In this document: positions 25,244-31,717 of the stretch, piece by piece
Position numbering within the stretch: the first letter of the stretch is position 1
Layout of the letters: each line of letters starts with the position of its first letter
From: Polyangium sp. 6x1
Lineage (GTDB): Bacteria > Myxococcota_A > Polyangia > Polyangiales > Polyangiaceae
Length of the DNA stretch: 64,000 nt
Reading direction: 5' to 3'
Assembly (NCBI RefSeq): GCF_029946515.1
Contig: NZ_JARZHH010000027.1
Coordinates: 62,001-126,000, forward strand
Program-made: the position numbers and the translations under genes
The notes under the pieces: model-generated
Seen by the model: only the letters and a program-made list of their open reading frames with translations
What the model was told of the DNA's origin: nothing
Database searches by the model: none

Positions 25244-25333
25244 GATGCTCCTCGGCGCCCTCGTCAGCCGGGATGCCTTGCGTTCGTCGCGCCGAACCGG
25301 CTGATCAAGTTTGATCGGTACCGGACTGAAGGT

Positions 25334-25362
25334 CGATGAACTGCGCGATGCGCAGTTCATCG
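25334..25362. repeat. ATC/GAT-loop hairpin of the composite repeat family
   Basis: A perfect hairpin with 13-bp arms (CGATGAACTGCGC) and a 3-nt loop (GAT). It is preceded by GGACTGAAGGT, the same words found beside copy A near 19990. GCTGATCAAG at 25300-25309 also occurs at 20021-20030, so related sequence borders both ends of the accessory island. Confidence 0.6.
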
Positions 25363-25439
25363 AACAGCCGGGTCAAGACCAGCGGGCGACCCTGCCAACC
25401 GAGACAGCAGCGCTGACGGTTTCGCTGGCACCGGCCTGT

Positions 25440-25515
25440 TGGAAGAACTGCGCATCGCGCAGTTCTTCCACGAAAGGTCCAGGGCTGGCCCTGCAACGAG
25501 GGGGGCGGACAGCTT
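25440..25515. repeat. Hairpin (25440-25470) plus partial composite repeat
   Basis: A perfect hairpin, arms TGGAAGAACTGCGC with loop ATC, then GGTCCAGGGCTGGCCCTG, which is itself palindromic and shared with the copies at 25531 and 38242. The downstream part is truncated and interrupted by a short AT-rich run. Confidence 0.6.
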
Positions 25516-25530
25516 AAAAAACTTTCCCCG

Positions 25531-25655
25531 CATCGACTGCGCTTCGCGCAGTCGATGCCCAGAGGTCCAGGGCTGGCCCTGGTTCGGGTCGAGGGGCGAA
25601 CAGCCCCCGCGGGGCCCGGGGCGGCGCCCCGGCGCGGCGCCTCCTCGAGGAGCCC
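25531..25655. repeat. Composite hairpin repeat, copy C
   Basis: A hairpin with arms CATCGACTGCGC and loop TTC (25531-25557), then GGTCCAGGGCTGGCCCTGG, then a GGGGCGAACAGCCCC hairpin, then GC-only palindromes ending in GGCGCCCCGGCGCGGCGCC. The order of modules matches copies at 26038 and 38242. Non-coding; possibly a terminator or RNA-structured element. Confidence 0.6.
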
Positions 25656-25706
25656 CCGTGCTCCGTGCCGTGACGTGGCGAGCGCCGTGCCGCCTGCGCG
25701 GTCGTC

Positions 25707-25980
25707 CTTGCATCGGCGCGACGGTGCCGAGGACACGTTCGCGGCGTGGGATGCACCGGTGCAAGCGCGGCTGTGACGATGGGATCGGCGCGCTTGCGTC
25801 GATGCAAGGGTGGGCAGGAACACGGCAAGGCGACGCTTGGACACGTGCAAGCGCTCCCGCGCCGTGTGCTCGACGTCCCTTGAACACGTGCAAGGCACGC
25901 TGTGCCAATCGTTTGGGGTGCCTTGCACGTGTGCAACACTCACCGAGCGACTGCCCTCGGACCCTTTGCGCGCGTGCAAG
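25707..25980. repeat. Array of seven 16-bp imperfect palindromes at exact 43-bp period
   Basis: Units start at 25707, 25750, 25793, 25836, 25879, 25922 and 25965: every step is 43 bp. The consensus is CTTG-N8-CAAG, for example GATGCACCGGTGCAAG, CTTGCGTCGATGCAAG, CTTGAACACGTGCAAG and CTTGCACGTGTGCAAC. Outer arms are conserved while the middle varies. Spacers of 27 bp differ. No convincing gene covers the tract. The same design recurs at 52113-52470. A 43-bp period places the palindromes on nearly the same face of the helix, which would suit an array of dimeric protein-binding sites; serial RNA hairpins are the alternative. Confidence 0.8.
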
Positions 25981-26037
25981 GCGCGTCGCGCGACACGCCG
26001 AGAGGAGCTGGAGCGGAAGCGGCAAGCGAGACTCGTT

Positions 26038-26155
26038 CGATGAACTGCGCATCGCGCAGTTCATCGACCCCGAGTCCAGCGCTTGCGCTGGTCCAGGTCC
26101 AGGAGCGGACAGCTCCTGGTGGGGCCTGGGGCAACGCCCCAGCGCGGCGCCTTCG
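26038..26155. repeat. Composite hairpin repeat, copy B
   Basis: A perfect hairpin with 13-bp arms (CGATGAACTGCGC) and loop ATC at 26038-26066, followed by AGTCCAGCGCTTGCGCTGG, a GGACAGCTCCTGG segment and GGCCTGGGGCAACGCCCC. It closes the 25.3-26.2 kb repeat tract, 40-50 bp before the methyltransferase gene, and is the best match to copy A at 19925 in the opposite orientation. Confidence 0.65.
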
Positions 26156-26205
26156 AGATGAGACCCATGACGTCGTTTGACGCGTGCGCTTCGCCCAAGG
26201 CTAGG

Positions 26206-27069
26206 ATGCGCGCCGTGACGTACAGGATCCCTCCCTGGGTCCGCGCCCTGCTCGCGGCGGACAGGCTCGCGCACCGCATCGCCACCGCGCGCGAAGGCCT
26301 GCGTGACGAGCTGCTCCTCGCCTGGATCCCCGAGGCCGATCGCGCTGCCCTCACCGCCGCGCTCTACGCGCGCCAGAGGACCTACCTCCCCGGCGGCCAC
26401 CGCTTCGAAAGTGGCCTCTTCACCTGGGAAAAGCGTGCCCTCGACGCGCCCGTCTTCCCGCGCAGTGGCCGTGTGCTCGTTGGCGCGGCTGGCGCTGGGC
26501 GCGAGGTCGTTGCGCTGCTCGATCGTGGCTTCTCCGTGACCGCCTTCGACCCTTGCGTGGACTTCGTCGAGGGCGCTCGCGCGCTCGTGCAGGGCCGCCG
26601 GGCGGACATCCTCCTCGGCTCGTACGATGACCTCGTCGTGGCCTCCGAGGGCCGCGGCGGACCGCTCGCCTCGCTCGGCGATCCGCCCTCCTTCGACGCC
26701 GTGATCCTTGGCTGGGGCAGCCTCTCGCACGTCCTGCCTGCCTCCGCGCGGCTCGGCCTGCTTCGCGCCGTCCGTGCGCTCGCGCCGCGCGCTGTCGTGC
26801 TCACGAGCTTCCAGTTGCGACACGACACCGAGGCGAAGACCGAGACCAAGGGACGCCTGCGCGACGCGCTTCGCCGCGCCTTCACCACGATGGGCGCTTC
26901 GGGCCGCAGCGAGCCGGGGGACCAGTTCTTCCCGGATGGCGGATTCTTCTCGTACCTCTCGCCCGACGAGATCCCGCGCGCGGCCTTCGAGGCCGGCTAC
27001 GAGGTCGCGCTCTTCGAGGAGGGCCCCTACCCGCACGCGCTGCTCGCCCCGCTCGCGGGCGCGACCTGA
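26206..27069 (+). CDS. Class I SAM-dependent methyltransferase upstream of the RiPP genes
   Basis: 287 residues from the ATG at 26206; in-frame ATGs at 26158 and 26167 are possible but lie against the repeat. The SAM-binding site is seen as GRVLVGAAGAGREVVALLDRG (about 90-110), followed by VTAFDPC, with the acidic ribose-binding residue. AVILGWGSLSHVLP occupies the post-motif-II position. The fold is class I, and the substrate is unknown. It is co-directional with the precursor peptide, 125 bp upstream, so it may methylate the RiPP product, but it could also be an unrelated neighbour. Confidence 0.82.
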   Translation: MRAVTYRIPPWVRALLAADRLAHRIATAREGLRDELLLAWIPEADRAALTAALYARQRTYLPGGHRFESGLFTWEKRALDAPVFPRSGRVLVGAAGAGREVVALLDRGFSVTAFDPCVDFVEGARALVQGRRADILLGSYDDLVVASEGRGGPLASLGDPPSFDAVILGWGSLSHVLPASARLGLLRAVRALAPRAVVLTSFQLRHDTEAKTETKGRLRDALRRAFTTMGASGRSEPGDQFFPDGGFFSYLSPDEIPRAAFEAGYEVALFEEGPYPHALLAPLAGAT

Positions 27070-27194
27070 ATGGCGCGCCGCGCGCGCGCAACGAAGTCCG
27101 GCGGCCGTCGTTGTGGCCTCCGCACCCCGGTGGTACGCTGACCGAGCGTCATCGAGGTGCGCCTTTCGGCGGCGGCAGAAGGAGAACGACGCGC

Positions 27195-27380
27195 ATGGCC
27201 GAGATCGAAGACAGAAGCGCCGAGCTCGAAGGCTCCCTCCCCCGCGTGGAGGGCGAAGAGGCCGAGGACACCCGCAAGCCCTACGAGCCGCCGCGCCTCA
27301 CGAAGAAGCGCTCCGTCGCCCGCGCGACGCTCTTCACGCCCATGGGCCCGGCCATGACGGGCACCACGTTCATGGGCTAG
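27195..27380 (+). CDS. Candidate RiPP precursor peptide with lasso-type leader
   Basis: 61 residues. The start at 27195 is set by AAGGAG 10 bp upstream. The acidic N-terminus is followed by KPYEPPRLTKKRSVARATL. Taking Tyr30 as zero, Pro is at +2/+3, Leu at +5 and Thr at +15, the same spacing as the YxxPxL...T leader motif that lasso B1/PqqD-type proteins and B2 peptidases recognise. Lasso leaders are cut two residues after the start of that Thr dipeptide, which would leave the core FTPMGPAMTGTTFMG (residues 47-61). The core has no Cys and no Asp/Glu, so no lasso ring is possible. The radical SAM gene starts 2 bp after the stop. Confidence 0.75.
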   Translation: MAEIEDRSAELEGSLPRVEGEEAEDTRKPYEPPRLTKKRSVARATLFTPMGPAMTGTTFMG

Positions 27381-27382
27381 GC

Positions 27383-28438
27383 ATGGCCGTCACGTGGATC
27401 GCCCTGCACCTGACGGATCGCTGCCAGCTCGACTGCCAGCACTGCCTGCGTGATCCCGGACGGAAGCCGAAGGATCTCTCGCTCGACATCGTCCACAAGG
27501 TCCTCGCCGAGTCGAAGCGCCTCTACCACACGCGTCAGGTCGCGCTCACGGGCGGCGAGCCCACGCTCCACCCCGAGATCGAGGGCGTGCTCGACGCGAT
27601 CGTGGAGCACGACTTTACCTGGCACGTCGTCACGAATGCCCGGCGCTTCGAGCAGTTCCTCGCGCTCGTGCGCGACGATCCGGCGCGGCGCGAGCGCCTC
27701 ACGGCCGTGAACCTGAGCCTCGACGGCGCCGACGAGGAGACGCACGACGGGATCCGCGGCAAGGGCAGCTTCCGCGACGTCATGAAGGCCGTCACCCTTT
27801 GCACCGCGCACGGCATTCCGTTTGTGCTCCAAATGGTGCTCCACGCGCGTAACGTCCACCAGATCGAGCCCTTCGGCCTCATGGCCGCGCAGCTCGGCGC
27901 GACGCGCGCCTCGTTCTCCATCCTCCAGGCGACGGGCACGCACCACGACGAGGAGCTCTACCTGCCGCCGCGGGCCTGGCAAAACGCGCAGCACCGCATC
28001 GAGCGCCTCGCCGCCGCGCTCACCGTGCCCGTCACGATGCCCGAGGGGTTTTACCGGGAACAACCGTTCCACGTCTGCGAGCCGATGAAGAGCGAGCTGC
28101 TCCACATCGACGTCGAGGGCCGGCTCAACCTCTGCTGCCAGCACGCCGGCGTCCCGAGCGCGGGCCCGCCCCGTGACATCGCCGGTGATCTCGCCACGAC
28201 GAGCCTGCTAAAGGCCCACGGCCGCCTGCTCGGGATCATCCACGAGACGCAGGCCGCGAAGCTCGCCGCCATGGCCGAAGGATCCCTCGACACGTGGGAC
28301 CACTTCCCCTGCAACTGGTGCATGAAGCACTTCGATAAGCCCCACTGGGCGAATGACGGCGCGGACGGCCCGTCGGCGCAGCGGGAGCGGTGGCGCGGCG
28401 CGTGGGCGAAGAAGGTCACGTTGCCCGTCGTGCGCTAG
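27383..28438 (+). CDS. Radical SAM peptide-modifying enzyme with SPASM-like C-terminus
   Basis: 351 residues, starting 2 bp after the precursor stop. CQLDCQHC (about 14-21) is the CxxxCxxC motif for the SAM-binding 4Fe-4S cluster, and LTGGEPTLHPE is the GGEP motif. The barrel continues with NLSLDGADEETHDGIRG. The C-terminal part has Cys residues in FHVCEPM, LNLCCQHAG and FPCNWCMKHF, a layout like SPASM/twitch domains that hold auxiliary clusters. Such enzymes form C-C or C-X crosslinks or epimerise residues in RiPP precursors. The likely substrate is the adjacent 61-residue peptide. The product cannot be predicted, since the core has only aliphatic residues, Thr and two Phe. Confidence 0.9.
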   Translation: MAVTWIALHLTDRCQLDCQHCLRDPGRKPKDLSLDIVHKVLAESKRLYHTRQVALTGGEPTLHPEIEGVLDAIVEHDFTWHVVTNARRFEQFLALVRDDPARRERLTAVNLSLDGADEETHDGIRGKGSFRDVMKAVTLCTAHGIPFVLQMVLHARNVHQIEPFGLMAAQLGATRASFSILQATGTHHDEELYLPPRAWQNAQHRIERLAAALTVPVTMPEGFYREQPFHVCEPMKSELLHIDVEGRLNLCCQHAGVPSAGPPRDIAGDLATTSLLKAHGRLLGIIHETQAAKLAAMAEGSLDTWDHFPCNWCMKHFDKPHWANDGADGPSAQRERWRGAWAKKVTLPVVR

Positions 28439-28458
28439 GCGCCTCGGGGGAGCGCGGG

Positions 28459-28872
28459 ATGCCGAACGCCTGGCCGAAGCGCCTCCACCTCTCCGCGACC
28501 GCGCTCGGGTTGCGCCTCTCGCTGCCCTTGCGGGTCGCGCGGTCGAGCCTGCCCGCGCTGCTCGACGCGCTCTCGCGCGGCGCGATCGAGCCCGCGCCGC
28601 TCGACGTCATCGACGAGGCGCTCGCGCGCGCCGACGCGATCACCCTTCGCCTGCCGTTCGTCCCCGACACGTGCCTTTACCGCTCGCTCGCGCGCTTCTC
28701 GCTGCTCCGCCGCGCGGGGCACGCGGCGCGCTTCGTCATGGGCCTCTCGCGGCCCGATGCGATCGAAGGGCACGCGTGGGTCGAGCTCGACGGCGCGCCG
28801 TACGGCGAAGAGCTTTCCCCCGACCTCGTCGTGACGTACGCCTACCCTAAACCCAAGGAGCCCGCCGCGTGA
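28459..28872 (+). CDS. Lasso B2-type leader peptidase (transglutaminase-like Cys protease)
   Basis: 137 residues from the ATG at 28459. The core DTCLYRSLARFSLLRRAGHAARFVMG carries Cys72 and the RSL motif, and EGHAWVELDG carries His105 and Asp111. This matches the Cys-His-Asp triad of lasso peptide B2 proteins (PF13471), which remove the leader after RRE-mediated capture. The N-terminal 60 residues fit the usual helical region of B2. It overlaps the PqqD-like gene by 4 bp (GTGA), exactly the B1-B2 partnership of split lasso systems. Its presence without a lasso cyclase is the odd point of this cluster. Confidence 0.88.
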   Translation: MPNAWPKRLHLSATALGLRLSLPLRVARSSLPALLDALSRGAIEPAPLDVIDEALARADAITLRLPFVPDTCLYRSLARFSLLRRAGHAARFVMGLSRPDAIEGHAWVELDGAPYGEELSPDLVVTYAYPKPKEPAA

Positions 28873-29156
28873 CCGAGCCGCGCCTGCCCAGGCCAAACCC
28901 CCAGGTGCTGTTCACCGAGCTCGACGACGGCACCGGCGTCCTGCTGCACCTCGACACGAAGTTCTATTTCACGCTGAACGCGGCCGCCGTGATCGTGTGG
29001 AAATCCCTCGCCGAGCCCCTCGCCGGCCGGGGCGCGATCGCCGAGCGGATCACCTCGCTCTTCCGCGTCGATCGCGACGCCGCCGCGCGTGACGTCGACA
29101 GCGTGCTGCGCGAGATGCTCGACGACGGCCTCGTGCTCCCAGCGGACGCCCGGTGA
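28869..29156 (+). CDS. PqqD-family RiPP recognition element (B1-like)
   Basis: 95 residues from a GTG that overlaps the B2 stop. FTELDDGTGVLLHLDTKFYFTLNAAAVIVWKSL followed by helices ending in VLREMLDDGLV is the standard PqqD winged-helix RRE fold, with a three-stranded sheet and helices. Such proteins bind the leader, here presumably the YEPPRL segment, and deliver the peptide to the B2 peptidase and tailoring enzymes. Coupled by 4-bp overlaps on both sides. Confidence 0.9.
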   Translation: MTEPRLPRPNPQVLFTELDDGTGVLLHLDTKFYFTLNAAAVIVWKSLAEPLAGRGAIAERITSLFRVDRDAAARDVDSVLREMLDDGLVLPADAR

Positions 29157-30139
29157 AAACCGCGGCGCTGCACGGCGTGACGCTCGCCTGGACAACCGAG
29201 GACGGCGCGCCCGATCTCGTCCACGAGCTCGGCCTCGACGAGGGCATCGGCCAAGCGGACGGCCGTGGCATCATCGAGATCGTCCTCCGCCGCGCGACCG
29301 AACCCTCCTTCGCGGATCCCGCCGCCGAGGGCTTCCGACCCTCGTTTTTCCACGGAGTCGTGCAGGCCTACCGCGAGCCCGAAGGCGCCCCGCAGGCCTT
29401 CCTGCTCTGGGATCGCCGGAGCCGCATCCTCGTCCCCGCCGGCGGCGCGCGTATCGAGGCCAGCCTCGCCTCCGAGGAGCTCGTGCCCGGCTCGGCGCGC
29501 GCGTCCCTCGAGATCGCGCTCTCGCTCGCCCTCCGCTTCGTCGGGCTCTTCCACCTCCACGCCGCGGCCCTCGTCCACCGCACGCATGGTGAGACCGTCC
29601 TCGTCGTCGGCGGCGCGGGCGCGGGCAAAACGACCACCACGATCACGCTCGCGTCCGCCGGTTACGGCTTCCTCGGCGACGACGCGCTCCTCCTCGAAGA
29701 CGACCCTCTCGGGCGGCCGCGCCTCTGCGCCCTCCCGCGCCCCTTTCACGTCGGCCCGGCCGCGCTATCGGCCTTCCCGCGCCTCGCGCCCTTCGCGGGC
29801 TCCACGAAGGGCCACGGCGACAAACGCGACGTCGACCCGAAGCTCGCCTTCCCGGGCCAAGCCCGGCCCACCTGCCTTGCGCCCACCCTCGTGCTTCACC
29901 CGTGCATCGAGCCTGATCAGCCGACCCAACTCGCCCCCCTCGCGAAGGCCGATGCCCTCGGCAACCTGATCGCGTCGAGCGGCGGCCTCGTGATCGACGA
30001 CGTGCCCGGAAAAACCGAGCACCTCGCCCTGCTCACGCGCCTCACGAACGGCGCGCGCCACTACGATCTGCGCATGGGCCGTGATCTGCTCGACGACCCC
30101 TCGATCCTCCCGTTCGGGATCGACGGCCTCGACTACTAG
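29153..30139 (+). CDS. HPr kinase-related protein (HprK/PEPCK-like P-loop)
   Basis: 328 residues from a GTG that overlaps the PqqD stop. LHAAALVH (about 135-142) precedes Walker A GGAGAGKT at 153-160, and GYGFLGDDALLL gives the acidic pair Asp176-Asp177 found in HprK. ALGNLIASSGG near 290 fits the C-terminal part of HprK-related proteins. HprK homologues in some lasso clusters (paeninodin, thermocellus-type) phosphorylate a C-terminal Ser. Here they could phosphorylate Thr or Ser of the precursor, or act with the PqqD protein as in the HPr-rel-A type systems. It ends the operon, converging with a lipoprotein gene with 4 bp shared. Confidence 0.85.
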   Translation: MKTAALHGVTLAWTTEDGAPDLVHELGLDEGIGQADGRGIIEIVLRRATEPSFADPAAEGFRPSFFHGVVQAYREPEGAPQAFLLWDRRSRILVPAGGARIEASLASEELVPGSARASLEIALSLALRFVGLFHLHAAALVHRTHGETVLVVGGAGAGKTTTTITLASAGYGFLGDDALLLEDDPLGRPRLCALPRPFHVGPAALSAFPRLAPFAGSTKGHGDKRDVDPKLAFPGQARPTCLAPTLVLHPCIEPDQPTQLAPLAKADALGNLIASSGGLVIDDVPGKTEHLALLTRLTNGARHYDLRMGRDLLDDPSILPFGIDGLDY

Positions 30140-30768
30140 AAGAAAAACTGCGCGCAGCAGCCCTCCTCGATCCCACAAGCGAAGGAACCGAGGGTGCTCT
30201 CGCACTTGCCGACCTGCATCCCGTTGATGGAGCAAACACAGACGGCCGTGGTGCCCGGCTGCGCGAAACACTCCGTGCGGACGTCGCTGCCGTTGCACGG
30301 GCCTTCGCACGAGCACGACCCGTCCGAGGACTGCGAGCAAAGCGCATCCGAGCAGTCGCTGCCCTGATTCTTGCACGCCTCGAGCGCCTGGATGAACGGG
30401 AAGCAGAGCGAACTGAAGCACTCGCCGTTCATGCCCGCGTTCTTCGCGATGCACTCGATCGCGGCCGTGACCTCGTTCAAGCACGCACCAGCGTTTTCGA
30501 ACTCTGCCTGGCAATTGGAGAGGCAGTCCGAGCCCCCGCAGTCCGGGCTCATGCCGAGGTTCGCGCACGCCTGCTCGCAAAGGCTCTGCGGGTTGCCCGT
30601 CGCGCTCGAGCTCGTCGTGTTCGTCGTGTTCGTCCCGGCGCTGCCGTTTCCTCCGGCGCCCGCACCGCCCGTGCCGTCCGCGTCGATCACCACCTTGCCG
30701 CCGCAAGCCCCGAGCCCCGCGAACGCGAGCGCCGCGATCCCCAGGAAACCAAGCATCGTCCGTTGCAT
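30136..30768 (-). CDS. Cys-rich secreted lipoprotein of unknown function
   Basis: 210 residues. The signal peptide ends in lipobox GLGAC (Cys22), followed by a Gly/Asn/Thr/Ser linker. The mature domain has about 20 Cys in C-x3-C spacing (SLCEQACANLG, DCLSNCQAEFENAGAC), a pattern of small disulfide-rich helical hairpins common in myxobacterial lipoproteins. Probably outer-membrane or cell-surface anchored. It converges with the HprK-like gene, sharing 4 bp, so it is unlikely to belong to the RiPP operon. Confidence 0.8.
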   Translation of the reverse strand: MQRTMLGFLGIAALAFAGLGACGGKVVIDADGTGGAGAGGNGSAGTNTTNTTSSSATGNPQSLCEQACANLGMSPDCGGSDCLSNCQAEFENAGACLNEVTAAIECIAKNAGMNGECFSSLCFPFIQALEACKNQGSDCSDALCSQSSDGSCSCEGPCNGSDVRTECFAQPGTTAVCVCSINGMQVGKCESTLGSFACGIEEGCCAQFFF

Positions 30769-30892
30769 GGCGGCATCCTAGCCCGGACGGATGGGGTGAG
30801 CGAGGGGACGGAGGCGCACGCCCACCGGGGGTTCGTCTCGCCCGCGCCGTTGCCACACAGGGCCCGTTTCTGCGCTAGGATGCCCCGCCTCG

Positions 30893-31717
30893 GTGCTCCT
30901 TCCGACGCTCCTCGCCCAGCTCTTCGCCGCGCCCCAGGCCGCGCCCGCCGCGACCCAGGCCACGCCGCCCGCCGCCGTTTGTCCTTCGGGGACCCGCCTC
31001 GTCGAGGGCACCCATTACGAGAACGTGCAGCGGCTCTGCACGACGTGGCGCGTCGGCCACTGTTATTCGTTCCTCCCGGGCATGCTGGCCCTCGAGCCCA
31101 TGGCCACGCCGGTGCGCGTGTGCATGGACGAGCACGAGTGGCCGAACCGCGAGGGCAAGCGGCCCGAGGTGATGATGCGGTTCGTCGAGGCCGAAAAGAA
31201 ATGCGCCTCGGTGGGCAAGCGCCTCTGCACCGAATTCGAATGGGAGCTCGCGTGCGAGGGCCCCGAGACGACGCCCTGGCCCTATGGCCACACCCTCGAC
31301 CCCGACGCCTGCAACTCCACGAAAGATTTCATCCCGTACGACGAGGGAAAGCTGAACGCCGACGAGCGCCGCGTGCGCGAGGTCGAGACGTGGCGCCTTT
31401 ACCAGGGCGAGGCGAGCGGATCCCGCCCGCGCTGCGCGTCGAGCTACGGCGTGAAGGACCTCGTCGGCAACGTGGAAGAGTGGGTGCGGACGTCACGCAA
31501 GGAGTGGCGATACCGTTCGTCGCTCAAGGGGGGATTCTGGGCCAAACCCTGGGCCCATTGCCGCGGGACGAACGACTCGCACGGGCCGATGTTTCGTTAT
31601 TACGAGATCGGCTTCCGCTGCTGCAAAGACCCCGAAGAGCCCGTCACGGCGCCGGAGCCTGCGCCGGAGCCTGGACCGGCGCCTGCGGCGGCACCGGAAA
31701 TGACGCCGTCGCCGTAG
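30893..31717 (+). CDS. Formylglycine-generating enzyme (SUMF1)-family secreted protein
   Basis: 274 residues from a GTG at 30893 (AGGA about 12 bp upstream). A short signal peptide is likely at the N-terminus. The FGE-sulfatase fold is indicated by RVCMDEHEWPN, KRLCTEFEWELACEGPE, KDLVGNVEEWV and YYEIGFRCCK. Many such family members are not true formylglycine enzymes but structural or sensor domains, and I cannot show the copper-binding Cys pair. The C-terminus is a Pro/Glu/Ala tail that overlaps, on the opposite strand, the Pro/Ala tail of the VanW gene for 74 bp. Confidence 0.82.
   Translation: MLLPTLLAQLFAAPQAAPAATQATPPAAVCPSGTRLVEGTHYENVQRLCTTWRVGHCYSFLPGMLALEPMATPVRVCMDEHEWPNREGKRPEVMMRFVEAEKKCASVGKRLCTEFEWELACEGPETTPWPYGHTLDPDACNSTKDFIPYDEGKLNADERRVREVETWRLYQGEASGSRPRCASSYGVKDLVGNVEEWVRTSRKEWRYRSSLKGGFWAKPWAHCRGTNDSHGPMFRYYEIGFRCCKDPEEPVTAPEPAPEPGPAPAAAPEMTPSP

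Noticed and set aside
27111..27194. 28-residue upstream extension of the precursor peptide
   Set aside because: Arg/Gly/Pro-rich shadow; AAGGAG stands 10 bp before the ATG at 27195.
26206..30139. Standard lasso peptide cluster
   Set aside because: No Asn-synthetase-like cyclase, and the predicted core has no Asp/Glu at positions 7-9.
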